Assembly: GCA_023382675.1 (NCBI GenBank)
Contig: JAHDWN010000031.1
Span: 1 to 64,000 of the forward strand
Direction: 5' to 3'
DNA: 64,000 bases
Origin: Anaerolineae bacterium
GTDB lineage: Bacteria > Chloroflexota > Anaerolineae > Aggregatilineales > Phototrophicaceae
Shown: piece after piece, positions 17,669 through 25,628 of the stretch
How positions within the stretch are numbered: position 1 is the stretch's first letter
Layout of the letters: each line of letters opens with the position of its first letter
Made by a program: the position numbers and the translations under genes
The notes under the pieces: generated by a model
What the model saw: only the letters and a program-made list of their open reading frames with translations
What the model was told of the DNA's origin: nothing
Database searches by the model: none

Positions 17669-18763
17669 ATGTTTAACAAGAAGAGCGCCGGGAACGAACC
17701 CCGAGATGTCATCAAAGTCGTGATCGTTGATGACATCCCGGATACCCGCGAAAACATCAAGAAACTGCTCGCTTTTGAGGAGCAGGAATTCCGCGTGGTG
17801 GGTACGGCCGGGACGGGCACCGAAGCTGTGCGTGTCGTTCAGGAAACCCAGCCTGATGTCGTCATTATGGACATCAACATGCCCGATATGGATGGTATCC
17901 AGGCTACGTCGCAAATCTCCAAGGTCGTGCCGACCGCTGCTGTGATCATCATGTCGGTGCAGCAGGATAGCGACTACTTCCGGAAGGCGATGCTTGCTGG
18001 CGCGCGTAACTACTTGATCAAACCAGTCGATCCGGACGAGTTGTACGGGACGATCCGCGCTGTTTACAAACAGCACGAGATCATCCGCCGCCAACAGGCT
18101 GCGATCCAGAGTGTGCCGACGGACATGCGGGTGGCGTCATCGCCAGAAACCGATGCCTACGCCCTGCGTGCCGGTCACATTGTCGTTGTCTACAGCCCTC
18201 AGGGTGGGGTAGGTTGCACGACGATAGCCACGAATATCGCCACGGGACTGATGAAAAAGGGCATTCGAGTTTTGCTCGTGGATGCCAATTTGCAGTTCGG
18301 CGATGTCGGCGTGTTCTTGAAGCTCCAATCGCAGTCGAATATCTACGATCTTGTCGATAAAATCGACGATCTGGACATCGAGTTCTTTGACAGCGTGGTT
18401 TCATCACACGAAAGTGGACTCAAGGTATTGCTTGGCCCGCCTCGGTTGGAGCTTGGGTTGGAAGTTGAGCAGACGCCGAACGCAGTTGGGCGCATTCTGG
18501 AGAAGATCGCGCAGAACTACGATTTTGTGGTCGTCGATACCGCCTGTCATCTCAACGAGGCGCAACTGGCACTCTTTGACATGGCAGCTAAAGTTGTGCT
18601 GGTCGCGACCCCAACGCTGGCGTCGATCAAGAACACGCGCTTCATGCTCGATCTATTCGACAAGCTCAACTATACGCCGGCCAAGATCACCTTTGTCCTC
18701 AATCGGGTTGAGGACGACCGCCAGCGTGGCCCACGGGCAACCATCGAAACGGAAACGTTTTAA
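17669..18763 (+). CDS. cpaE: CpaE-like pilus protein: receiver domain fused to MinD/ParA-type ATPase, cut short by an in-frame TAA
   Basis: 364 residues to the first stop. Receiver domain with VVIVDD, phosphoacceptor Asp at about 68 (VVIMDINMP) and Lys at about 118 (YLIKPV). After a helical linker comes a MinD-like domain with the variant P-loop SPQGGVGCTT (about 176-185), where Cys replaces the usual Lys, as often in TadZ/CpaE proteins; then LLVDANLQFGDVG and VVVDTACHLNEAQ. CpaE/TadZ localises the Tad machine. The TAA at 18761-18763 falls inside the ATPase domain; the same frame continues coherently for 81 codons to TAA at 19007, with typical family sequence. See the next entry. The protein as written probably lacks its last helices and strands. 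Confidence 0.85.
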   Translation: MFNKKSAGNEPRDVIKVVIVDDIPDTRENIKKLLAFEEQEFRVVGTAGTGTEAVRVVQETQPDVVIMDINMPDMDGIQATSQISKVVPTAAVIIMSVQQDSDYFRKAMLAGARNYLIKPVDPDELYGTIRAVYKQHEIIRRQQAAIQSVPTDMRVASSPETDAYALRAGHIVVVYSPQGGVGCTTIATNIATGLMKKGIRVLLVDANLQFGDVGVFLKLQSQSNIYDLVDKIDDLDIEFFDSVVSSHESGLKVLLGPPRLELGLEVEQTPNAVGRILEKIAQNYDFVVVDTACHLNEAQLALFDMAAKVVLVATPTLASIKNTRFMLDLFDKLNYTPAKITFVLNRVEDDRQRGPRATIETETF

Positions 18764-19009
18764 AAGATTCTCAAACGACCGGTTGATGCTCAGATCCCCT
18801 CTGACGAAAAGACGATCCTGACTGCCGTCAACAAAGGTGTGCCGGTGATCACTTACCAGCGCGACCGCTCACGTTCGCCGATCAAAGAACTGGTCGAACT
18901 TGCCGATAATCTTTTCACGCAGTTATCTGGCGATGAAGAGCTGATGGACGATGATCTGTCTGGGGATAAGAACAAGGCCAAGAAGCCCTTGCTGCGTCTG
19001 GGACGTTAA
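18764..19009 (+). pseudogene. cpaE: C-terminal remnant of cpaE downstream of the premature stop
   Basis: Same frame as cpaE, 81 codons then TAA. It reads KILKRPVDAQIPSDEKTIL then AVNKGVPVI and YQRDRSRSPIKELVELADN, which is the normal end of a MinD/CpaE-type ATPase. No in-frame ATG with a ribosome binding site precedes this block, so it is not obviously translated alone. The original codon at 18761 was probably CAA, GAA or AAA. A sequencing or assembly error, a genuine nonsense mutation or stop read-through are all possible. Confidence 0.75.
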
Positions 19010-19031
19010 CGAGAGAGAAGGAGTCTAGGCG

Positions 19032-20441
19032 ATGTCTTTGTTGAATCGCATTCAAAAAGGCGGCGGTTCCGGCGGTGGTCAGGGCGGGGATGAACCTCCT
19101 CAAAAGGGAGGTGACGAGGATCGCTTTTCGCGTAATCGCAATACGCCAGTCATGCAGCGAGGCCAACCCGGCACTGACAAGTCCTACAGCGATCTCAAGG
19201 GGCGTGTGCAGTCGCGCTTGATGAATGAGCTTGATCAATCTATCGATACGTCGCGCAAAGCAGAAATCCGCACACATATCGAAGAGTTGTTCAATTCGAT
19301 CCTTGCTGAAGAAAGCATGGTGCTGGCGCGCGCAGAGCGCCAACGCCTCTTTGAATCGATCGTCGCCGATATTCTGGGCTTCGGGCCGCTTGAGCCGCTG
19401 CTGGCGGATGAAACTATAACAGAAATCATGGTCAACGGCCCCAAGAACGTTTTCATAGAGCGTGCCGGTAACATCTTCCGAGCCAATGTTTCTTTTGAAG
19501 ACGAAGATCACGTCATGCGCATCCTGGATCGCATTGTTGCGCCGCTCGGTCGTCGTGTTGACGAAAGCTCGCCGCTGGTCGATGCGCGTTTGCCGGACGG
19601 GTCGCGCGTTAATGCCGTCATTCGCCCGATTTCGCTCGTCGGCCCCACGATCACCATTCGTAAATTCTTTAAGCGGCCACTTACGGTCGAGGACTTGATT
19701 AGCAAAGGCTCGGTGACGAAAGAAATCACCGATTTTTTGCGTTCGTGCATCATTGCGCGCCTGAACCTCATCGTGTCAGGTGGCACAGGCTCCGGTAAGA
19801 CGACGCTGTTGAACATCCTTTCTGGCTTCATTCCCGATGACGAACGAATCGTCACCATCGAGAACGCAGCAGAACTTCAATTGCGCCAGGAGCACGTCGT
19901 TACGCTGGAAAGCCGTCCGCCCAACATTGAAGGCAAGGGGCAGATCACCATTCAAGATCTGGTGGTGAACTCGCTGCGTATGCGCCCAGATCGCATCGTG
20001 GTTGGTGAGTGCCGTGGCGGTGAGGCGTTGGACATGCTCCAGGCGATGAACACCGGCCACGATGGTTCCTTGACCACGCTCCACTCCAACAGCCCGCGCG
20101 ATACGATTGCGCGTCTCGAAGTCATGTGTTTGATGGCGGGTATGGATTTGCCGGTGCGCGCTATTCGCGAGCAAATTGCCAGCGCTGTCGATTTGATCTG
20201 CCATCAGGAGCGTATGCGTGATGGTTCGCGTAAGGTTGTCAAAGTGACGGAAGTGCAGGGCATGGAAGGTGACATGATCACCATGTCCGACATCTTCGAA
20301 TTTGAACAGACCGGCGTTGAGGGCGGTAAGATTATCGGTCGTATTCGCCCAACAGGTATTCGCCCGCGCTTCATCGACCGCATCGAGGCATCCGGCATCT
20401 ACCTGCCGCCATCCGTATTTGGCATTGGCAAAGGGTACTAA
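19032..20441 (+). CDS. cpaF: Tad/Flp secretion ATPase CpaF (TadA)
   Basis: 469 residues. Gly/Gln-rich, probably disordered N-terminus (about 9-35), then the N-terminal domain of the type II/IV secretion ATPase family, Walker A GGTGSGKTT at about 250-258, ENAAELQL, and LRMRPDRIVVGECRGGEALD followed by LQAMNTGHDGSLTTLHSN. This hexameric ATPase powers assembly of Flp-type pili through TadB/TadC. AGGAG lies upstream of the ATG. It follows the cpaE end by 22 bases and is separated from tadB by a 116-base gap with a strong hairpin. Confidence 0.96.
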   Translation: MSLLNRIQKGGGSGGGQGGDEPPQKGGDEDRFSRNRNTPVMQRGQPGTDKSYSDLKGRVQSRLMNELDQSIDTSRKAEIRTHIEELFNSILAEESMVLARAERQRLFESIVADILGFGPLEPLLADETITEIMVNGPKNVFIERAGNIFRANVSFEDEDHVMRILDRIVAPLGRRVDESSPLVDARLPDGSRVNAVIRPISLVGPTITIRKFFKRPLTVEDLISKGSVTKEITDFLRSCIIARLNLIVSGGTGSGKTTLLNILSGFIPDDERIVTIENAAELQLRQEHVVTLESRPPNIEGKGQITIQDLVVNSLRMRPDRIVVGECRGGEALDMLQAMNTGHDGSLTTLHSNSPRDTIARLEVMCLMAGMDLPVRAIREQIASAVDLICHQERMRDGSRKVVKVTEVQGMEGDMITMSDIFEFEQTGVEGGKIIGRIRPTGIRPRFIDRIEASGIYLPPSVFGIGKGY

Positions 20442-20466
20442 GTTTCTAACTTTGCCGCGAAAACTT

Positions 20467-20508
20467 GCAGGACGAGACGCCATTCACTTGACTCGCGTTT
20501 CGTCCTGC
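20467..20508. other. Strong hairpin between cpaF and tadB
   Basis: A 14-base arm (20467-20480) is complementary to 20495-20508 with a single G-U pair, around a 14-base loop. No T tract follows on the plus strand, so it is not a standard terminator. It could protect or process the cpaF mRNA, or lower expression of the downstream tadB/tadC relative to the ATPase gene. Confidence 0.6.
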
Positions 20509-20557
20509 ACTTAGAATCAGAAGTAAGCACGACGAGATGTAGCGGTAGGAAAAAGCC

Positions 20558-21547
20558 GTGGAAAGTATGCAAATTCTGATCATCGCCGTTGCTGCGGTCG
20601 TCGCGATCGGTGTGCTCGTCTGGGGCATTCGCAGCGTGCGCGGCGAACGCGATGTCATCGAAGAACGATTGGAGAATATCGGCGCGGTTTTTGAAGCCGT
20701 CGTTGACGATGATATTCAACCGGAAGAAGAAGCGCACGGCAAAAAGTCCACTGCCTTGCAAGAGCAGCTCGACAATGTTCTGGCCGAGCGCAGCTTTGGC
20801 AAGAAATGGCGCAAAGAACTAGCGCGTGCAAATTTGAAGCTGACAGTCGCCGAATTCGCGGCGCTACACATCATCGCGATGGTAGGCTTCTTCATCGTCG
20901 GATATTTTGTCCTCTTCGGCCAGCAGCTCGTGATGGGGATCATCGCTGCGTTTGCTGGTTTCTTTGCGCCGCGCATCTACCTGTCGATGTCCGTCGGCAA
21001 GCGCCTGCGCCAGTTCGAAAGCCAACTTCCGGATACCATCAGCTTGTGGGTCAATGCGCTGCGATCTGGTTACAGCGTGCCCCAGGCGATGGAAGCGATT
21101 GCGCGTGATGCGCCTGAACCGACCGCGACCGAATTCAAACGTGTCGTTCAAGAGATGCAGATCGGCATTCCAATGTCCGCCGCGCTCGATCACATGCTTG
21201 AGCGTGTCGAGAGCGAAGACCTCGATCTGATCATCACCGCCGTCAATATTCAGCGTGAAGTCGGTGGTAATCTGGCGGAAATTCTGGATGTGATTGGCTA
21301 CACAGTCCGCGAGCGCATCAAGCTCAAAGGCGAAATCCGCGTTTTGACAGCGCAGGGACGCATAACCGGCTACTTGATCAGCTTCCTGCCGATTGCGTTG
21401 GCGTTGTTTTTGAACACGATTAACCCCGGCTACGTCGGTTTGCTCTTCTCGAATCGCTCCTGTGGTTGGCCGATGCTGGGTATTGGTTTGACTCTGATCG
21501 GGATTGGTGCAGCCCTGATCAATAAGATCGTCGACATCGACATCTAA
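20558..21547 (+). CDS. tadB: Tad inner-membrane protein TadB (type II secretion F family)
   Basis: 329 residues. N-terminal helix (about 5-24), a soluble helical region, two helices around 105-145, the T2SSF domain with LPDTISLWVNALRSGYSVPQ, EMQIGIPMSAAL and INREVGGNLAEIL-like segment QREVGGNLAEILDVIGYTVR, and two C-terminal helices. TadB forms the membrane platform with TadC and is driven by CpaF. The GTG at 20558 is chosen as start because AGGA lies seven bases upstream; an ATG three codons later is an alternative. Confidence 0.93.
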   Translation: MESMQILIIAVAAVVAIGVLVWGIRSVRGERDVIEERLENIGAVFEAVVDDDIQPEEEAHGKKSTALQEQLDNVLAERSFGKKWRKELARANLKLTVAEFAALHIIAMVGFFIVGYFVLFGQQLVMGIIAAFAGFFAPRIYLSMSVGKRLRQFESQLPDTISLWVNALRSGYSVPQAMEAIARDAPEPTATEFKRVVQEMQIGIPMSAALDHMLERVESEDLDLIITAVNIQREVGGNLAEILDVIGYTVRERIKLKGEIRVLTAQGRITGYLISFLPIALALFLNTINPGYVGLLFSNRSCGWPMLGIGLTLIGIGAALINKIVDIDI

Positions 21548-21568
21548 AAACGAGACGGAGTCTTGGGC

Positions 21569-22504
21569 ATGGATCCCATTCTATTGTTGATCATCGTAGT
21601 CGTCGGTGGTGCCATCGTTGCCGGATTGGTCTATGCGGGCATCAAGGACGACAGTGAATCCGACCCGCTTCAGGATCGGCTAGCAATGTTCGAAGACAGA
21701 GACATGCCTCAGTCGCTTGAGGAAATCGAATTGTCCCTGTCGTTCCAGGATCGCGTGCTCTTGCCTGTTCTGCGCGCGATTGCAGGGATGACGACTCGGC
21801 TCACTCCGCAGAAGCAGCTTGAAGACGCACGCCATAAGATCGAGTTGGCTGGGATGTCGTGGGAACCCTCGATGTTTTTTGCCGCCCGCATTGTTCTGAT
21901 GGTCGCGTTTATCTTCCTGGCCTTCATGGTCGCGTTTGTCTTCTCGACCTCGACCTCTGCCGGGACAGGCTTGCTCTACATGATTGGCGGCGCCGGGGTC
22001 GGCTATATCCTGCCGGAGCTTCTGATCCGCAGCAAAATCCGCCGCCGCCAGGATAACATCGTTCGGGCGCTCCCGGACGCGCTCGACCTGCTGGTGATTT
22101 GCGTCGAGGCCGGCCTCGGTTTCGACATGGCGATGGGCAAGGTCTACGAGAAATGGGATAACGATCTGGCTGTGGCCTTTGGCCGTATCCTGCGCGAGAT
22201 CCAGCTTGGTAAGCTGCGCCGTGATGCGCTCCGTGACATGGCGAGTCGTATGGATGTCCCTGATGTCACCGCGTTCACGGCTGCTGTTATCCAGGCCGAT
22301 CAACTCGGTGTGAGTATGGGGCGCATCTTGCGCGTGCAGTCCGATCAAATGCGTGTCAAGCGTCGCCAGCGTGCGCAAGAAAAGGCGCATCAGGCACCAG
22401 TAAAAATGATGATCCCGATGGTATTGCTGATCTTCCCGTCGATCTGGATCGTGCTCCTGGGGCCATCGGTCATCATTCTGATGAACACGAGCGTGCCCAT
22501 ATAG
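21569..22504 (+). CDS. tadC: Tad inner-membrane protein TadC (type II secretion F family)
   Basis: 311 residues. N-terminal helix, two central helices around 105-160, the T2SSF domain with LPDALDLLVICVEAGLGFD, FGRILREIQLG, and QADQLGVSMGRILRVQSDQMR followed by RRQRAQEKAHQAPVKM and a final helix. This is the partner of TadB. The start ATG at 21569 is preceded by GGAG at eight bases; an upstream TTG is also in frame but sits on the ribosome binding site. It follows tadB by 21 bases. Confidence 0.93.
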   Translation: MDPILLLIIVVVGGAIVAGLVYAGIKDDSESDPLQDRLAMFEDRDMPQSLEEIELSLSFQDRVLLPVLRAIAGMTTRLTPQKQLEDARHKIELAGMSWEPSMFFAARIVLMVAFIFLAFMVAFVFSTSTSAGTGLLYMIGGAGVGYILPELLIRSKIRRRQDNIVRALPDALDLLVICVEAGLGFDMAMGKVYEKWDNDLAVAFGRILREIQLGKLRRDALRDMASRMDVPDVTAFTAAVIQADQLGVSMGRILRVQSDQMRVKRRQRAQEKAHQAPVKMMIPMVLLIFPSIWIVLLGPSVIILMNTSVPI

Positions 22505-22552
22505 ATTGAGATTTCTGAGTGTTTATATTCACTCACTGACTGGGAAGCGGCC

Positions 22553-23269
22553 ATGCCGAATATTCCCACAACCTCTCTATCTCTTGCAGAAGCCCGCGTG
22601 GATGCCGGGCTTCTGCGCTATAAGCGGCTCAGGCAGTGGGTTGACAATGCGCTCACCCTCATATTTCCGCCGCGCTGCGCTGGTTGTGGCCGTGTGGATA
22701 CTGTTTGGTGCGCGCGCTGCCAGCGCGAGATCGATCTTGTGCCTTTTGTGCAGAAGGCGAATCGCTTTGACAGTTTGACCGCCTGGGCAGCGACCGGCGT
22801 CCACGAAGCCGTTCTTCAAAATGCTGTGCAGGCGCTTAAATATGAGCGAGCGCTGGGTGTGGCCGAGCCTTTGGGGCAGCGTCTGGCCCACTGCGCGGTC
22901 GATCTCGCCTGGGCATTCGATCTGATCGTTCCCGTCCCCTTACACGAAGAGCGGCGGCGCTCCCGTGGCTATAATCAAGCTGAGTTGATGGCGATTGTCA
23001 TGGGCCGAATATTGCATGTGCCCTGTCATCCCCATGCGCTACGCCGTATCCGAAATACACGCTCGCAAGTGGGGCTGGATCAAACGCAACGTTTAGAGAA
23101 CGTCGCAGATGCCTTTGTTGCACAAGAGGAGGGATTACGTGATCTGAGAGTGCTCCTGGTTGATGACGTGTTCACGACGGGAGCGACGATGGATGCCTGT
23201 GCCAGGGCGGCACGAGCTACTGGAGCTAAAGCGGTTTACGCGCTGACGGTCACGACCGCCCGCGCGTGA
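22553..23269 (+). CDS. comF: ComF family phosphoribosyltransferase-like protein
   Basis: 238 residues. N-terminal zinc-finger-like cysteines in CAGCGRVDTVWCARC, then LKYERALGVAEPLG, VPVPLHEERRRSRGYNQAEL, and the PRPP-binding loop VLLVDDVFTTGAT near the C-terminus. ComF proteins are needed for DNA uptake in competent bacteria, probably in processing imported single strands, and are kept in many species without known competence. It follows tadC by 48 bases; placement next to a pilus locus is suggestive but may be coincidental. hpf follows after 27 bases. Confidence 0.92.
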   Translation: MPNIPTTSLSLAEARVDAGLLRYKRLRQWVDNALTLIFPPRCAGCGRVDTVWCARCQREIDLVPFVQKANRFDSLTAWAATGVHEAVLQNAVQALKYERALGVAEPLGQRLAHCAVDLAWAFDLIVPVPLHEERRRSRGYNQAELMAIVMGRILHVPCHPHALRRIRNTRSQVGLDQTQRLENVADAFVAQEEGLRDLRVLLVDDVFTTGATMDACARAARATGAKAVYALTVTTARA

Positions 23270-23296
23270 AAACTATGCAATTGCAAGGAGATAATC

Positions 23297-23899
23297 ATGG
23301 AAGTACAGATTCATGGTCGCGGTCTCAAGATTGGCGAGCGGGTTGAGGAATACGCACGACGCAAGCTGGAACGCCTGGATCGCTTCTTGCCCAATATTAC
23401 TGAGGCGCGCCTGGAACTCACGCGCCAGCATACCAAACGCGGCGAAGATCTGTTGGTCGCGCAGTTGACTGTGCGGCACTCCAGAGGTGCAATATTGCGC
23501 GTGGAAGAACGCGGCGCTGGCGATGATTTGCAGGCCATCGTCAATAATGCCATGGATAATATGTATCGGCGGATTGAACGATTCAAAGGCAAACGTTCGC
23601 GCAAAGGCGGAACGCGCTTTTCAGAACGTTACGCAGCCACCGTCGAAGAACTGGAAATGGCGGAAGAAATCCCGGAGACCGAGTACGTCAATGTGCCAGG
23701 AGCCGATGTTCTTGAGCCGGAAATCGTACGTCGCAAAGACATCGTTGTCACGGCCATGACAGAGCAGGAAGCCATCGAGCAGATGGAGCTACTGGGACAT
23801 ACTTTCTTCGTCTTCTATGATGCAACCACCGGCGGCGTCAACGTTCTCTACAAACGTACCAACGGTGATTATGGCGTGTTGGTGCCGATCATTGGTTAG
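23297..23899 (+). CDS. hpf: Ribosome hibernation promoting factor, long form
   Basis: 200 residues, the long type. N-terminal S30AE domain (VQIHGRGLKIGERVEEYARR, RLDRFLPNITEARLEL, LLVAQLTVRHSRGAILRVEE), a charged linker, and the C-terminal dimerisation domain VVTAMTEQEAIEQMELLGHT, FFVFYDATTGGVNVLYKR. Long HPF joins two 70S ribosomes into inactive 100S dimers in stationary phase. AGGAG stands seven bases before the ATG. Confidence 0.95.
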   Translation: MEVQIHGRGLKIGERVEEYARRKLERLDRFLPNITEARLELTRQHTKRGEDLLVAQLTVRHSRGAILRVEERGAGDDLQAIVNNAMDNMYRRIERFKGKRSRKGGTRFSERYAATVEELEMAEEIPETEYVNVPGADVLEPEIVRRKDIVVTAMTEQEAIEQMELLGHTFFVFYDATTGGVNVLYKRTNGDYGVLVPIIG

Positions 23900-23912
23900 A
23901 GCAAACCATTTC

Positions 23913-23962
23913 GGCGCTTAACGCGCCAAGGCAGAGTAGGGCGCGGTTAGCCGCGCTCTACT
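23913..23962 (+). terminator. Two stacked hairpins at the 3' end of hpf
   Basis: A five-base-pair stem (GGCGC/GCGCC, 23913-23927) is followed by a 12-base-pair stem (23935-23946 with 23951-23962, one G-U pair) whose loop holds the stop codon of the convergent glycosyltransferase gene. The run after it is only weakly T-rich, so it may be a leaky or bidirectional terminator. Confidence 0.45.
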
Positions 23963-24717
23963 TCATTCTGCCGCCATAACTGGCGCAGCAAACGATATTT
24001 GCGCAGTTCATACCAGGCCATCAGCAGACTCAGGCGCAGGCCGTGGATGCCGTCGCGATACCCCTTGAGCGTGACGAAGCGCCACCAGAACTGCCGCAGC
24101 GGCATACTGATCCACTGACGTAATCGGGGACGTACTCCCTGCTCATACAGAATGCGCGCATCGTAGGCGCTGTAGCGCCGCTGTTTCTCCGCGAACTGCA
24201 CAGCGTCGCGATAGTTGTAATGAACAAATGGATTGCTTGTCGATCCCAGTTGCCCGTCGAGAACAGCCGTCTCATGCACCGGACGCACCGGATCATAGTG
24301 TGCTTTGCCGACACGAAGCAGCCGCGTCTGATAATCTGGATACCAGCCTGCGCCCTGTGTCAGCTTGCCGAAAATGTAGTTGTGCCGCGGGATCTGCCAG
24401 GCCGCGTAGCCCGGCATCTCGATTACGCGGCGCACTTCTTCAGCCAGTTCTGGCGTCACCCGCTCATCCGCGTCGACAAACAAGACCCAATCCGCGACAT
24501 CACGCACCGCTTCCAGCGCGGCGTTTCGCTGGCTGGCGTAATCACTGAACTGGTGCTGAATCACACGCGTACCCGCCTGAAATGCTAGCGCTACGGTGTC
24601 GTCGGTGCTGAACGAATCGAAGACGATCACCTCATCGCAGAAGTGCAGACTCTCAATGCACGCGACAATGTGTGCCGCTTCGTTATACGTCAGAACGACG
24701 CCGAACAGGGTCGTCAT
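23947..24717 (-). CDS. Family 2 glycosyltransferase
   Basis: 256 residues. GT-A fold start LFGVVLTYNEAAHIVACIES, nucleotide-binding DEVIVFDSFSTDDTV and the metal-binding LFVDADERV, then PRHNYIFGKLTQGAGWYPDY and HETAVLDG. The pattern is that of the WaaE/KdtX-like GT2 group, which adds a sugar to lipopolysaccharide core or other envelope glycans; the substrate here is unknown. The C-terminal quarter is basic and amphipathic, suggesting membrane association. Its ATG overlaps the stop of the upstream GT2 gene by four bases. Confidence 0.88.
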   Translation of the reverse strand: MTTLFGVVLTYNEAAHIVACIESLHFCDEVIVFDSFSTDDTVALAFQAGTRVIQHQFSDYASQRNAALEAVRDVADWVLFVDADERVTPELAEEVRRVIEMPGYAAWQIPRHNYIFGKLTQGAGWYPDYQTRLLRVGKAHYDPVRPVHETAVLDGQLGSTSNPFVHYNYRDAVQFAEKQRRYSAYDARILYEQGVRPRLRQWISMPLRQFWWRFVTLKGYRDGIHGLRLSLLMAWYELRKYRLLRQLWRQNEVERG

Positions 24718-25628
24718 GATTCACGCGCTTGTTCGTAGACTGTTCGGTAGGCGTCTGCCACTGCCGGTTGGAGCTCCCGTTCAGTGAGTTTGCGCCGCAC
24801 CCCTCGCATAATGATCTGGCGCGCAGCCCAGAATTTCCACGCAGGCTGGTGTTTGCGATACAGGCGCAAACGGCTCGTCCACAGGTTGATCACGCTTTGG
24901 GGGCGCACCTGGGCAGTGCTCTGCCCACCGAGATGGGTGACTCTGGCTTCGGGCACACACTGCACCTGCCAGCCGGCGGCTTTGATGCGCCATGCCCAGT
25001 CAATTTCCTCGCAGTACATGAAGAACTGTTCGTCGAACATGCCCGTTTGCTCAATGACTTCGCGCCGGAGCATCATAGTCGCACCGAGCACGAAATCAAC
25101 CGGAAATGGCTGCCCGGCAGCATAGACCGCGCGCGGGTAGCGCCCGTTAAAACGGCCTTCGATCAAACGCCCCGGCGTAGGAAAGAACTCGGCCCACAAT
25201 TGGCGCAATCCCGGAAAGCTGAAGGCGCTGTGCTGGAAACTGCCATCGCCGTAGTTGAGCTGTGCGCCCACCAGGCCGACATTTGGATCGGCCATCAACG
25301 TGTCGAATAAGCGCCGCGTCGCCTGTGGCTGCGTGATCGTGTCAGGATTGAGCAGGTATACGGCGGCGGGCTGCGACTTCGCCAGCGCTTCACGGATGCC
25401 CAGGTTGTTGCCGCGCCCGAAACCGAGGTTCTCACCGCTGGCGATCACGTTCACGGTCGGGAACGCGGCCTCAATCGCGGCGGCTGTTCCGTCGCTTGAG
25501 GCGCAGTCTACGACATAGACATCCGTCTCTGGCCCATGTGCTGCCACATCCGCCAACAGACTGCGCACTGCCTCCAGCGCCAGCTCGCGGACGTTCCATG
25601 TCACAATGACGACGGCGAGATCGGTCAT
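24714..25628 (-). CDS. Family 2 glycosyltransferase, rhamnosyltransferase-like
   Basis: 304 residues. AVVIVTWNVRELALEAVRSL, YVVDCASSDGTAAAI, NLGFGRGNNLGIREAL, LLNPDTITQPQ, and later VLGATMMLRREVIEQTGMFD and YCEEIDWAWRIKAAGW. These are the hallmarks of WbbL-like GT2 enzymes that use dTDP-rhamnose or related donors. No membrane helix. It overlaps both neighbours by four bases (ATGA), so it is co-translated with the binding lipoprotein upstream and the second GT2 downstream. Confidence 0.9.
   Translation of the reverse strand: MTDLAVVIVTWNVRELALEAVRSLLADVAAHGPETDVYVVDCASSDGTAAAIEAAFPTVNVIASGENLGFGRGNNLGIREALAKSQPAAVYLLNPDTITQPQATRRLFDTLMADPNVGLVGAQLNYGDGSFQHSAFSFPGLRQLWAEFFPTPGRLIEGRFNGRYPRAVYAAGQPFPVDFVLGATMMLRREVIEQTGMFDEQFFMYCEEIDWAWRIKAAGWQVQCVPEARVTHLGGQSTAQVRPQSVINLWTSRLRLYRKHQPAWKFWAARQIIMRGVRRKLTERELQPAVADAYRTVYEQARES

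Noticed and set aside
18761-18763. TAA in cpaE as a recoded sense codon or selenocysteine-type site
   Set aside because: TAA serves as the ordinary stop of other genes here, such as cpaF and tadB, and known amino-acid insertions use TGA or TAG.
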